From the NCBI GenBank assembly GCA_949290355.1, contig CASERN010000011.1, positions 434,001 to 498,000 of the forward strand: a DNA stretch of 64,000 bases, in the 5' to 3' direction. The translations under genes were made by a program, and so were the position numbers. Shown here piece by piece: positions 24,837 to 33,501 of this stretch. Under the pieces are notes generated by a model that was given only the letters and a program-made list of their open reading frames with translations, did no database searches and was not told where the DNA came from. Positions within the stretch are counted from its first letter, which is position 1, and the number at the start of each line of letters is the position of its first letter. Origin of the DNA: an uncultured bacterium. Its GTDB lineage: Bacteria > Cyanobacteriota > Vampirovibrionia > Gastranaerophilales > Gastranaerophilaceae.

Positions 24837-25541
24837 TTAGTATGGTATTGTTGTGTGTGTATTCATTTCATCAGAAATTATATTTCCGTCTTTAAATCTG
24901 ACAACACGTTTGCAATATTGGGCTATGTCAGGTTCGTGTGTAACTAAAACAATTGTTTTTCCCATTTCTTTGTTTAAATTTACAAAAAATTCCATAACCT
25001 CAATACTTGTTTTAGTATCCAAATTCCCTGTCGGTTCATCTGCAAGAATCAATGGTGGATCATTAACAATTGCTCGAGCGATTGCAACCCTTTGTTGTTG
25101 CCCGCCTGACATTTGGTTTGGCATGTGGTCTTCTCTTTTTTCAAGACCTACTATTTTTAGGGCTTTTTTTGCTCTTATTATTCTTTCTTCTTCGGGAATT
25201 CCTTTATATATCATAGGTAATTCGACATTTTCAAGTGCTGTTGTTCTTGATATAAGATTAAATCCTTGAAATACAAAACCCATTTTTTCATTTCGTACCA
25301 TTGCAAGATTATCAGTATCTAGAGAGAGCATATCAATTCCATCAAGATAATAACTCCCAGAGTTAGGTTTATCAAGAGTTCCAAGCATATTCATAAACGT
25401 CGATTTCCCTGAACCGGATGCTCCCATAATTGCTACAAATTCACCTTGTTCTATAGATAATGAGACGTCATTCAATGCATTGAAGCTGTCTTCTCCCGTT
25501 TGGTATGTTTTTATTGCGTTTTTTACTTCTATTAAACTCAT
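24837..25541 (-). CDS. MacB-type ABC transporter ATPase
   Basis: This 234-residue ATP-binding protein of the LolD/MacB class has Walker A GASGSGKST (residues 39-47), a Q-loop (GFVFQGFNL), the ABC signature MSGGQQQRVAIARA, Walker B LILADEPTGNLD, and the H-switch VTHEP. It energises the neighbouring MacB-like permease, with which it forms the unfused equivalent of MacB. It is 10 bases upstream of the permease gene and five bases after the adaptor gene, so all are co-translated from one message. Confidence 0.95.
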   Translation of the reverse strand: MSLIEVKNAIKTYQTGEDSFNALNDVSLSIEQGEFVAIMGASGSGKSTFMNMLGTLDKPNSGSYYLDGIDMLSLDTDNLAMVRNEKMGFVFQGFNLISRTTALENVELPMIYKGIPEEERIIRAKKALKIVGLEKREDHMPNQMSGGQQQRVAIARAIVNDPPLILADEPTGNLDTKTSIEVMEFFVNLNKEMGKTIVLVTHEPDIAQYCKRVVRFKDGNIISDEMNTHTTIPY

Positions 25542-25545
25542 TTTA

Positions 25546-26727
25546 TTACAATCTTCTAGGTATTGCGTTTTTACTATTACTTTGTTTTGACTTTTTACTT
25601 TTTATAGAAAGAATGACCTCAGATCCTTCTTTAATTTTTTCAGATATTATTTCAGTAGAAGAATCATTATATGCACCTGTTTCTATTTCAATTCTTTTTG
25701 GCTTACCTTTTTCAAGTATCCATATCCCTTGATTTTTATATTTAGGACCGTTGATATCAGGAGTAAATTTTAATGCCATATTTGGAACGCATAGAACATT
25801 TTCACTTTTATCGGTAATTATTGAAACATTGGCTGTCATTCCTGGTTTTAATTTCAAATCTTCATTATTTACGTCGACAATTACTGTATAAGTTACTACA
25901 TTAGATTCTGTAGTAGGGGATAATCTTACTTGAGTTACTTTACCTGTAAAAGTGCTGTCAGGGTAGCCGTCAAGAGTGTAGGTTACATCTTGCCCTTCTT
26001 CTACTCTTCCTATATCAGCTTCTGAGACACTTACTTCTATTTGCATTTTTGTTAAATCTTGAGCAATTGTAAATAATTCAGGAGCTTGGAAACTAGCTGC
26101 AACTGGAGAACCTAAATCTATTTCTCTTGAAATTACTGTACCGTCTACAGGTGCTATAATTTTCGTATAACCTAAGTTTGTCAAAGCTGTTTTTAATGAA
26201 GCTTGATATTGATTTATTTGAGCTTTTGCAGCGTTAATTTGTGCGATATCTGATTGATAAGTACTTAATTTTTCGTCCAACTCGCTTTTTGCAACAAAAT
26301 TTTTAGCATAAAGATTTTTGTATCTAATGTACTGTTTTTGGTCATAATTTGCAATAGCTTGCAGTTTTGATAAATTTGCTTTAGCATTATTAATTTGAGC
26401 CTGATTTTGTTGTACAGTTGCTTCAAAGTTTGCAGGGTCAATTTGAGCGAGTATTTGACCTTTTTTTACAACATCATTATAGTCTACGTATATTTCTTTT
26501 ATAAGTCCTGATACCGTAGAACCTACACTTACAGTATTCACCGGATTAATTGTTCCTGATGCTTCTACTACTTCGGTTATGGTGCAGCGTTCTATGGGTT
26601 TTGTTTTATATTTTACTTGTTTGCTTCCTGCAAAACTTATGATTCCAATAATTATTAGTAAAATTATTGCAACTGTTGAATATACGTATTTTTTTTGAAT
26701 ATTTTTTATTTTAGTTAAGTCTAACAT
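25546..26727 (-). CDS. MacA-like periplasmic adaptor (membrane fusion protein)
   Basis: This 393-residue membrane fusion protein has one N-terminal membrane anchor (about 15-33). It is followed by the first lipoyl half (VGSTVSGLIKEIYVDYNDVVKKGQILAQIDP), a long alpha-hairpin (about 90-180), the second lipoyl half (IIAPVDGTVISREIDLGSPV), then beta-barrel and membrane-proximal domains. It links the MacB-like pump to the TolC-like channel, as in MacAB-TolC. Its ATG overlaps the stop of the TolC-like gene by one base (TAATG). The cargo could be a lipopeptide, toxin or drug and cannot be read from sequence. Confidence 0.93.
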   Translation of the reverse strand: MLDLTKIKNIQKKYVYSTVAIILLIIIGIISFAGSKQVKYKTKPIERCTITEVVEASGTINPVNTVSVGSTVSGLIKEIYVDYNDVVKKGQILAQIDPANFEATVQQNQAQINNAKANLSKLQAIANYDQKQYIRYKNLYAKNFVAKSELDEKLSTYQSDIAQINAAKAQINQYQASLKTALTNLGYTKIIAPVDGTVISREIDLGSPVAASFQAPELFTIAQDLTKMQIEVSVSEADIGRVEEGQDVTYTLDGYPDSTFTGKVTQVRLSPTTESNVVTYTVIVDVNNEDLKLKPGMTANVSIITDKSENVLCVPNMALKFTPDINGPKYKNQGIWILEKGKPKRIEIETGAYNDSSTEIISEKIKEGSEVILSIKSKKSKQSNSKNAIPRRL

Positions 26728-28172
26728 TATTTATCCTCTATAGATGTTGTAACTTCTTGTGGAAGCGCAATTGCTCGTTCAAGATTAGCTCTTGCTACAT
26801 TGTAATTATAAACTGTTTGTACATATGATACTTGCGCATTATTATAATTTACTTTTGCGTCTTGCAATTCTATGTAATCTCCAAGACCAACTGCATATCT
26901 ACCATCTGCTAATTCAAAATTTTCCAATGTTTGGCGCACTTTTACGGCAAGCAGTGGTATTTGCTTTTCTAATTGTACCATATTAATATATAAATTTTGA
27001 ACTTCAAAATATATATCTTGTTTTGCTTGGTCTATTTCATTTTCTGCCAGTTGTACTTGGATTTTTGCATTATCAATTTTATGTTTTTGCCCTTTAATAT
27101 TTACGTTACTGGATAAATTTACACCCACATTAAAAGAATTCGTATTATATTGATCTCTGTAGCCATATCCAGCAGTCGCAGAAATTTCAGGTAAGTATTC
27201 TCTTTTTGTGTATTTCAAAGATTCTTCCATTGCTTTTAATGTTGCATCGTATGCTTTTAAATCCGGTCTGTTTTTATAAGCAAGATTTACAGATTCTTCA
27301 AAAGTATATGGAAATGGTTGAAATTTGTAGTTATCAAGCACATTAATTTTTTCAACTTGAGATGTCAAAAATGCATTGTTGACATCTTTGGGAGGTTTGC
27401 TCAGATCCTTTTTTTCATCTATTTTTTCCAGATTGACGGGAGCGAAGTTATTTTGAAAATTAAAAGTTTCTGTATTTTCGATTTCATATTCAGGAGCAAA
27501 AGCTATGTACATTGCGTTATTAAGTTGAACTAGAGCATTTTTGTATGCTTTTTCAGATTCAACGAGAGTAACTTTAGAATCACTTAGATAGACTTCTGCG
27601 TTTACAAGATCTATTTTTGATTTAATCCCTTCTTCAAAATATGCTTTTGTTCTTTGATAGTTTCTTTCATTAATTTGTACATTTGCTCTGTTTACGTCTA
27701 GTGTTGCTTTAGCTGCCAGGACTCCGTAATAATTCGTTTTTACACCAAAGATAGTTTCAAGTACCATATCCTCAAATTCGTATAAAGCTGCTACTCTGTC
27801 AAAGTTGTACATTCTTATATTTGCATTGGTTTTCCCAAAGTTCCATATTAATTGGCTAATACTTGCTTCTGCAGAGTAAATGTTTGAATTAGTATTCCTT
27901 CTGTTATTTTTTGAATCTGTAAGATTATATCCTGTACCTATTCCTAAAGTTGGAAAATATTCGGATTTGGCAATTCCCAAATTTCCTTTTGCAAGTCCGT
28001 AATTATATCTGGTCTTTTTTATTTTAGGACTGTTTTGAAGTGCAATTGTAATACAGTCTTTGATATTTAAAACAGCATTTTTTTCAACACTCATTTGTTC
28101 AATTGCAAATGCTGTTGTAGAAGAGCAAATTATAAAAAATGTAAGGATTACGGACTTTATTTTTATATTCAA
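26727..28172 (-). CDS. TolC-like outer-membrane efflux channel
   Basis: This 481-residue outer-membrane factor has a signal peptide (core ILTFFIICSSTTAFA). Two homologous halves carry the OEP pattern. The first starts near LNIKDCITIALQNSPKIKKTRYN, and the second near TFEESVNLAYKNRPDLKAYDATLKAMEE. Both halves have coiled-coil regions. It would form the trimeric exit duct for the MacAB-like pump encoded downstream. The start codon is TTG at 28172 with AGGA seven bases before it. Together with LptA/LptC it shows the organism has an outer membrane. Confidence 0.92.
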   Translation of the reverse strand: MNIKIKSVILTFFIICSSTTAFAIEQMSVEKNAVLNIKDCITIALQNSPKIKKTRYNYGLAKGNLGIAKSEYFPTLGIGTGYNLTDSKNNRRNTNSNIYSAEASISQLIWNFGKTNANIRMYNFDRVAALYEFEDMVLETIFGVKTNYYGVLAAKATLDVNRANVQINERNYQRTKAYFEEGIKSKIDLVNAEVYLSDSKVTLVESEKAYKNALVQLNNAMYIAFAPEYEIENTETFNFQNNFAPVNLEKIDEKKDLSKPPKDVNNAFLTSQVEKINVLDNYKFQPFPYTFEESVNLAYKNRPDLKAYDATLKAMEESLKYTKREYLPEISATAGYGYRDQYNTNSFNVGVNLSSNVNIKGQKHKIDNAKIQVQLAENEIDQAKQDIYFEVQNLYINMVQLEKQIPLLAVKVRQTLENFELADGRYAVGLGDYIELQDAKVNYNNAQVSYVQTVYNYNVARANLERAIALPQEVTTSIEDK

Positions 28173-28277
28173 TTAAAATTCCTCAATACATTATTATAAC
28201 GATTTAAGCACAATTTTTGTTCATTTTAATCATTTATAGAGTGTAAATGTATTTAAAAAAGTTTATTTTTTTATTTA

Positions 28278-29747
28278 TTAGTTATCTTTAAGTGTCCAAA
28301 AATCCTTTTGTAACATTACCATGAACGGTATTAATTCAAGACGACCTACCATCATGTTAAATATCATTATAATTTTAGATATAGGATTGATACTGTCGAA
28401 ATTAGCCATTGGACCTGTTGATTTGGTGAATCCGGGCCCAATATTGCCAAGTCCGCTAATACTACAGCTTAGACCTATAGTACTGTTATGTTCAATTATT
28501 GAAATTATTATTGATGTGATCCCAAAAATTAAAAAATAATAAAATACATACACTATTATTTGTCTAGCAACTTCAGGGGCAACTGTTTTGTTATCAACTT
28601 TAATATTGACAATAGCATTAGGATGTAGGATTCTTAATAATTCACTTTTCATGCATTTATAAACTATAAGCCATCTTACCATTTTTATACCGCCTCCGGC
28701 TGATCCTGCGCAAGACCCCATAAACATTACAATAAATAACAATATTTTTGAGGTGTAATCCCAAGTAATAAAATCTGCACTTGCACTGCCTGTTGATGTA
28801 GTAATACTTATTACTTGATATAATGCATGAGTAAAGCTTGAAAATAAACTTGTATGTGTATTAAAAATAAGAGAAATTGTTATTAATAATGCCATTAATA
28901 TAACAAGAGAAAAATAAAGCTTAAATTCTTCATTTTTCAATAAAACAAGTGGATTTTTCTGTATAATTGCTCTGTATTGTATATTAAAACTTGCTCCTGC
29001 TAAGAACATAAATATTAAAGTTACCCAAGTAATATAATTTGAATGATAGCCCATTATGCTTTCAGGATTTGGAGAAAAGCCTCCCGCAGCTAATGTTGAG
29101 AAAGAGTTGCAAATTGCATCAAAACAAGACATTCCGCCAAATACCAATAATATAATTTGTATTACAGTTAATCCTGCGTATATTTTCCATAATGCAGATG
29201 CTGTATTTCTAATTCTTGGTGTAAATTTATCTTCAGTAGGCCCTGGAGCTTCGGCAAAAAACATTTGTCTGCCTGCTACTGCAAATTGTGGTAATATTGC
29301 AATAAATAACACTATTATTCCTAAACCACCAAGCCATTGTGTAAGTGATCTCCAAAAGAAAAATGCCTGAGGGTAGTTATAATGTGTGAGTATAGTCGCT
29401 CCTGTGGTTGTAATACCCGATACTGATTCAAATATGGAGTTTAAAGGTGATAACCCGTAAAATAAGTATGGGATTGCTGATATTATCCCAAATATTATCC
29501 AAGACAACGCAACAATAAATAATGCTTCTGCCTTTTTAATATCGTTCAAATTTTCTAACGTAGTAGCATTCGGAATAAATTTTCTAAAAAGGTAACCAAT
29601 GCTGCATGATATTAAAGCTGCTGTAATAAATGGTTGTATAGAATTATAATCTTTATAGTATAAAGCAACGATTACAGGTATTAGTACAACAAAACCTATG
29701 TATATCATTGTTAATCCGAGTGCATTTGCAATATAATTTAAGCGCAT
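28278..29747 (-). CDS. trkH: Trk potassium uptake channel TrkH
   Basis: This 489-residue membrane protein has the four-fold pore repeat of the TrkH/KtrB family. Selectivity-loop signatures include SGITTTGATIL, FSTLAAGGFS, STSTGSASADF, and ISGLGNIGPGF. Family regions QWLGGLGIIVLF and FFAEAPGPTEDKFTPRIRNTA are intact. It imports K+ and is gated by the cytoplasmic TrkA ring encoded two bases upstream. This is the usual K+ uptake system for osmotic adaptation and membrane-potential control. Confidence 0.96.
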   Translation of the reverse strand: MRLNYIANALGLTMIYIGFVVLIPVIVALYYKDYNSIQPFITAALISCSIGYLFRKFIPNATTLENLNDIKKAEALFIVALSWIIFGIISAIPYLFYGLSPLNSIFESVSGITTTGATILTHYNYPQAFFFWRSLTQWLGGLGIIVLFIAILPQFAVAGRQMFFAEAPGPTEDKFTPRIRNTASALWKIYAGLTVIQIILLVFGGMSCFDAICNSFSTLAAGGFSPNPESIMGYHSNYITWVTLIFMFLAGASFNIQYRAIIQKNPLVLLKNEEFKLYFSLVILMALLITISLIFNTHTSLFSSFTHALYQVISITTSTGSASADFITWDYTSKILLFIVMFMGSCAGSAGGGIKMVRWLIVYKCMKSELLRILHPNAIVNIKVDNKTVAPEVARQIIVYVFYYFLIFGITSIIISIIEHNSTIGLSCSISGLGNIGPGFTKSTGPMANFDSINPISKIIMIFNMMVGRLELIPFMVMLQKDFWTLKDN

Positions 29748-29748
29748 A

Positions 29749-31089
29749 TTACTTTACCTTAAAAAATCCTTTTATTTCTTGAGCATTTTCTGCAGTTGTA
29801 AATATTATAAGAATGTCATCAGTTTTAATTTCTGTATCACCTTTAGGGATGATAATATTATTTCTTCGCTGAATTACTCCTATAATTGCTCTAGTTGGAA
29901 ATTTTAAATCCATGATTTTTTTGTTATTAAATTCAGGTAAAACTCTTATTTCCAAAACTTCACCTTGACCTTGTTCTACTGTTGCTAAAATATCTACATC
30001 ATTTTCAAACAAATCATTTTTTACCTCATTAATTGCAGAATTTTTAGGGGATATAGCAACATCTATGCCGACTTTTTCAAAAAGCGGTATATTCAATACT
30101 TTAGCTACTCTTGCGATTACTCTTTTTACTCCAAGCTGCTTAACGAGAAGAGAACATAATAAATTTCTTTCATCATTATTAGTAACACTAATTACTACAT
30201 CTGCACTGCCTATTTCTTCTTCATCTAAAAGTTTTAAATTTGTACCATCACCATTTATTACTAATGTATGAGATAATTCTTCCGCTAAAATCTGGCATCT
30301 GTCGTAGTCTTTTTCAATTATCTTGATTTTTATTTTCATTTTTTCAAGAGTTCTTGCTAGCATTAATCCAACATTTCCGCCACCAATTATAGAAACTGAT
30401 TTCACCATTTCCTTTTCATGGAAGAATGTTCCTGCTAAAATATCAAGAGAATGTGATGTCCCCATAAAAATAAGTTTATCCCCATCTTTTATTTCTGTTT
30501 CTCCGTTAGGAATAAAAAGTTCGGATTCTCTTGTTAAACCAACCATTAAAGTGTCTTTAGTGAACCCGCAATCTTTAACCTTTTGACCAACGATTGGCAG
30601 GTGTGAGTTTACCTTGTATTCAAGTAATCTGGCTCTGCCATCAGCAAAATTTTCGACATCTAATGCTTGAGCAACTGTAACTATTCTAAAAATTTCTTGA
30701 GTAAGTAATTCTTCTGGCCAAATTATATAATCTATAAAAAAATCACAAAAATTTTCGCTATTTTTTTCAAAATTCAAAGTCTTTTTATACTCTTCTCTGC
30801 TAACAAAGCAAATTGTTCTGATGCCTCCGTATTTTTTTGCGGAAAGGCATGCTACTATATTAGCTTCATCAACGGCAGTGCAGGCTATAAAAATATCAGA
30901 ATTTTTAATGTCTGCGTTTTTCAAAACATCAATATTGGATGCATTCCCTTGAATAAAGCTTATATCAAGCTTATCAAATTCATCAGTTCTGTTTTCTTCT
31001 TTATCAATAATAGTTATATCGTGATCTTCGAAGAATTCTGTTGCCAAAAGACAACCTATTTCTGTTGCTCCGTAAATTACTATTCTCAT
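29749..31089 (-). CDS. trkA: Trk potassium channel regulator TrkA
   Basis: This 446-residue cytoplasmic gating protein has two RCK_N/Rossmann domains (IYGATEIGCLLATEF at the N-terminus, IIGGGNVGLMLARTLEKM near residue 228), each followed by an RCK_C domain. It binds NAD(H)/nucleotides and controls TrkH. There is no Shine-Dalgarno sequence. Instead a perfect promoter (TTGAAA, 17 bases, TATAAT) ends seven bases before the ATG, so transcription should start at or next to the start codon and give a leaderless message. trkA and trkH form one unit. Confidence 0.95.
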   Translation of the reverse strand: MRIVIYGATEIGCLLATEFFEDHDITIIDKEENRTDEFDKLDISFIQGNASNIDVLKNADIKNSDIFIACTAVDEANIVACLSAKKYGGIRTICFVSREEYKKTLNFEKNSENFCDFFIDYIIWPEELLTQEIFRIVTVAQALDVENFADGRARLLEYKVNSHLPIVGQKVKDCGFTKDTLMVGLTRESELFIPNGETEIKDGDKLIFMGTSHSLDILAGTFFHEKEMVKSVSIIGGGNVGLMLARTLEKMKIKIKIIEKDYDRCQILAEELSHTLVINGDGTNLKLLDEEEIGSADVVISVTNNDERNLLCSLLVKQLGVKRVIARVAKVLNIPLFEKVGIDVAISPKNSAINEVKNDLFENDVDILATVEQGQGEVLEIRVLPEFNNKKIMDLKFPTRAIIGVIQRRNNIIIPKGDTEIKTDDILIIFTTAENAQEIKGFFKVK

Positions 31090-31096
31090 ATTTCGG

Positions 31097-31125
31097 ATTA
31101 TATCTTAAGTAAACTTTTTTTTCAA
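31097..31125 (-). promoter_or_regulatory. trkA promoter predicted to give a leaderless mRNA
   Basis: On the minus strand, TTGAAA (31125-31120), exactly 17 bases and TATAAT (31102-31097), followed by only seven bases before the trkA ATG at 31089. A sigma-70 start site falls on the start codon. Confidence 0.7.
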
Positions 31126-31149
31126 GCATATGCTTATATAAGACAATTA

Positions 31150-32142
31150 ATGATTATGATTTTACTTATTATATGTATGTTAGGTAGTATTAAATTAGTT
31201 AATTATGAAAAATGTTTTTCTTCTAATTTGAAACGGATATTCAAATCAGATTATAATTATAAAACCTATGATGAATTTGTCCCTAAAACAAAAAAGCAAA
31301 TACTTGGGAATTTTCCGGCTGAAATTATAAAAATTTGTCTTGGAAAAAATAAAAAAAATAATATTAAATTGTTTCAAGATGCATTTGCTGATACCGCTGT
31401 ATATATTAGAGAGTGTTTCCACGAATTTAAAAAAAATAATATAATATCTAAGGATTTTGAAGATCTTGATAAAAAAGATTTAAAATTATTTGAACAAAAT
31501 ATTAATAAAATTTTCAATGGAAAATTGAAAGGAGTTCTTCCCAAAGGTGTAAAAGCTAAATTTGAATATGAAGGAAGAGGAATGTGGAAGAATGTATTTA
31601 AGTTTTCTTTGCAAGAGTACGGACAAAAAATAATGCATGATAAGGCTATACAAGTATTTCATAATAGCACTTGCCCTATAGAAGTATTGAAAACGTCGCA
31701 GGGTGTATATGCAGAAGCAAATTTTTGGACATATTTAAAAAATATTGCAGGTCATAAGTTAGATAAAACACAATTTACAAGACATTATATTTCAGATTTG
31801 AAAAATGGATATTCAATGACAGAGTTTGTTGATTCAGAAATTCACAAAACAACAAAGCCTTTAGATATTGAAAAGTTATTTAGAATTTTTTACACAGATG
31901 TAACTAATATTCCAATTAATGAAAAATTGTATGATATTGGTGGTTGCTTAAAAATGCCTGGTTTTATTAAAGATAAAGTAACCATGAAATATTATAAAAA
32001 ATTAATGCACAGAAGCCCTGGTAAAGATCTCAATTTGTTTATTGAAAACCTCAAATCTTTAGTTCAAAATCCAAAAACTCCTCATAAAGATAAAATACAA
32101 AAAGCTCTTGAATTATTTGAACATGAAAATAATCCAAATTAA
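31150..32142 (+). CDS. Kinase-like fold protein of unknown function, membrane-anchored
   Basis: This 330-residue protein has an N-terminal hydrophobic segment (residues 1-18). It has no confident family, but the middle and C-terminal parts read like a divergent protein-kinase/aminoglycoside-kinase fold. A glycine-loop-like YEGRGMWKNVFKF is at 140-152, a beta-3-like KAIQVF (165-170) has Gln where kinases have Lys, and a hinge-like GYSMTEFVD is at 220-228. A catalytic-loop-like TDVTNIPI (249-256) leads to a DFG-like YDIGG (261-265). I chose the ATG at 31150, seven bases after TATAAG, with no ribosome site; starts at 31156 or 31174 are possible. Its 3' end overlaps convergent yggT by 30 bases. 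Kinase activity is doubtful. Confidence 0.7.
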   Translation: MIMILLIICMLGSIKLVNYEKCFSSNLKRIFKSDYNYKTYDEFVPKTKKQILGNFPAEIIKICLGKNKKNNIKLFQDAFADTAVYIRECFHEFKKNNIISKDFEDLDKKDLKLFEQNINKIFNGKLKGVLPKGVKAKFEYEGRGMWKNVFKFSLQEYGQKIMHDKAIQVFHNSTCPIEVLKTSQGVYAEANFWTYLKNIAGHKLDKTQFTRHYISDLKNGYSMTEFVDSEIHKTTKPLDIEKLFRIFYTDVTNIPINEKLYDIGGCLKMPGFIKDKVTMKYYKKLMHRSPGKDLNLFIENLKSLVQNPKTPHKDKIQKALELFEHENNPN

Positions 32143-32382
32143 AATGTAATTTAATATTTGTAAGGCAATTACCGCAATTATTGGAGAAAAATCAATTCCT
32201 CCAAAAGGCGGTATAATTTTTCTAAAAAGATTTAAATATAAATCTGTGCAGTCTCTAAGTCCCGCAAATGGCTGTTTATACCAATCTATACTTGGGACAA
32301 AGCTTAAAAGACATCTTACGAGTATTAACCAAAAATATATTTGAAAAAAACTGTTTACTACAAAAATTAAATTGTTAACCAT
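32113..32382 (-). CDS. YggT family membrane protein
   Basis: This 89-residue protein has two membrane segments around the conserved motif LVRCLLSFVPSIDWYKQP and then LNLFRKIIPPFGGIDFSPIIAVIAL. This is the YggT/Ycf19 signature. Members occur in bacteria and plastids and are linked to membrane organisation or cell division near ftsZ-type loci, but the biochemical role is not settled. It is 13 bases downstream of mtnP on the same strand and overlaps the convergent kinase-like gene. Confidence 0.9.
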   Translation of the reverse strand: MVNNLIFVVNSFFQIYFWLILVRCLLSFVPSIDWYKQPFAGLRDCTDLYLNLFRKIIPPFGGIDFSPIIAVIALQILNYILIWIIFMFK

Positions 32383-32395
32383 TATTCCTCACTAA

Positions 32396-33199
32396 TTATA
32401 ATTGAGAAGCTTTTTTTGTATTTGCGCAAGTACAATTTTCTCTTGTTGTTGGAATATTTTCAATCATCTTGAAGAGTAAGCTTTTAAGATTAGATACATT
32501 TGAATTAAATACCTCTATTACTTCGTGGTGAGATACAGGAGGAACATCTCCAACAAGTCCAGCATCGTAATCGGTAATAAGAGAAATATTTAATGGGCAC
32601 ATATCCATTTCTTTTACCAAGTATGCTTCAGGAAATGCTGTCATATTTATTACTTCCCAACCTTGGTTAGTAAAGAATTTTGATTCTGCTTTTGTAGAAA
32701 AACGAGGACCATTTATAACAACAACAGTGCCTGTTTCATGAATTGATATTCCTAACTCTTTACCTGTCTTAATGGCTAATTGTCTTAGTTCTGGACAATA
32801 AGTCTCAGCGGCAGAAGGATGTGTAACTATTGGTCCTTCAAAAAATGTTGTTTTTCTTCCGTCAGTCCAATCAACAAATTGGTCGCAGATTACAAAATCT
32901 CCAGGTTTTACATGTTTTTGGAGGCTGCCTGCTGCACATGGAGATATTACTCTTTCACATCCTACTGATTTCATTGCCCAAACATTTGCTCTATAATTAA
33001 TTAAATGAGGTAAAATTGTATGATTTCTGCCATGTCTAGGCATAAATGCAACTTTGTGCTTTCCTATCGTTCCGATAAATAAGCTGTCGCTAGGCATACC
33101 ATATGGAGTCTCAATTTTTACTTCTTCAATATTATCTAAAAATTTGTAAAAACCTGATCCGCCAAAAACTCCAATATCTGCTAATTTTTTATTTGTCAT
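32396..33199 (-). CDS. mtnP: S-methyl-5'-thioadenosine phosphorylase
   Basis: This 267-residue nucleoside phosphorylase is of the MTAP/PNP family. The N-terminus IGVFGGSGFYKFLD, the phosphate-site RHGRNHTILPHLINYRANVWAM, and the substrate motif INMTAFPEAYLVKEM are characteristic. The DYDAGL loop matches MTAP rather than purine nucleoside phosphorylase. It cleaves methylthioadenosine, a by-product of polyamine synthesis, to adenine and methylthioribose-1-phosphate. AGAGGA precedes the ATG. Inosine specificity cannot be excluded. Confidence 0.92.
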   Translation of the reverse strand: MTNKKLADIGVFGGSGFYKFLDNIEEVKIETPYGMPSDSLFIGTIGKHKVAFMPRHGRNHTILPHLINYRANVWAMKSVGCERVISPCAAGSLQKHVKPGDFVICDQFVDWTDGRKTTFFEGPIVTHPSAAETYCPELRQLAIKTGKELGISIHETGTVVVINGPRFSTKAESKFFTNQGWEVINMTAFPEAYLVKEMDMCPLNISLITDYDAGLVGDVPPVSHHEVIEVFNSNVSNLKSLLFKMIENIPTTRENCTCANTKKASQL

Positions 33200-33374
33200 A
33201 AATTTTCCTCTCTGTTTAATTAATAATAGCTATAATAATCATACCATAAAAAATAAAAAAGTAATAAATTCTCCCAAAAAAAATCTCAGCTTAATAATTG
33301 TTACAATAACACTTAAAAACCTGATAAATCAAGCATTGAGGCTATCTTCATTTTAATGTTTTTCCCTTTAGGAC

Positions 33375-33402
33375 TTGAATTTATTTTTTTTTGTACTATA
33401 AT
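33375..33402 (+). promoter_or_regulatory. Promoter of the lytic transglycosylase gene
   Basis: TTGAAT (33375-33380), 16 bases and TATAAT (33397-33402) predict a 5' leader of about 90 bases before the TTG start at 33502. I see no known riboswitch in the leader. Confidence 0.6.
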
Positions 33403-33501
33403 GAATGTACAAACCATTCTTAAAAGTTTTTGATCTTGTTGAAGAAACGGGTCGTTAGGGAATTTTTAAGGATTTCAATTTACAACATAGAGGATTACAT
33501 T

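Noticed and set aside
30949-31149. N-terminal extension of the kinase-like protein back to 30949
   Set aside because: It would run antisense through the trkA start and has no ribosome site. The promoter-like box and divergent layout favour a start at 31150.
33230-33501. A cyclic-di-AMP (ydaO-type) riboswitch before the lytic transglycosylase
   Set aside because: These riboswitches often precede wall hydrolases, so I looked for the conserved blocks. The leader shows none of them, and the transcript part is only about 90 bases.
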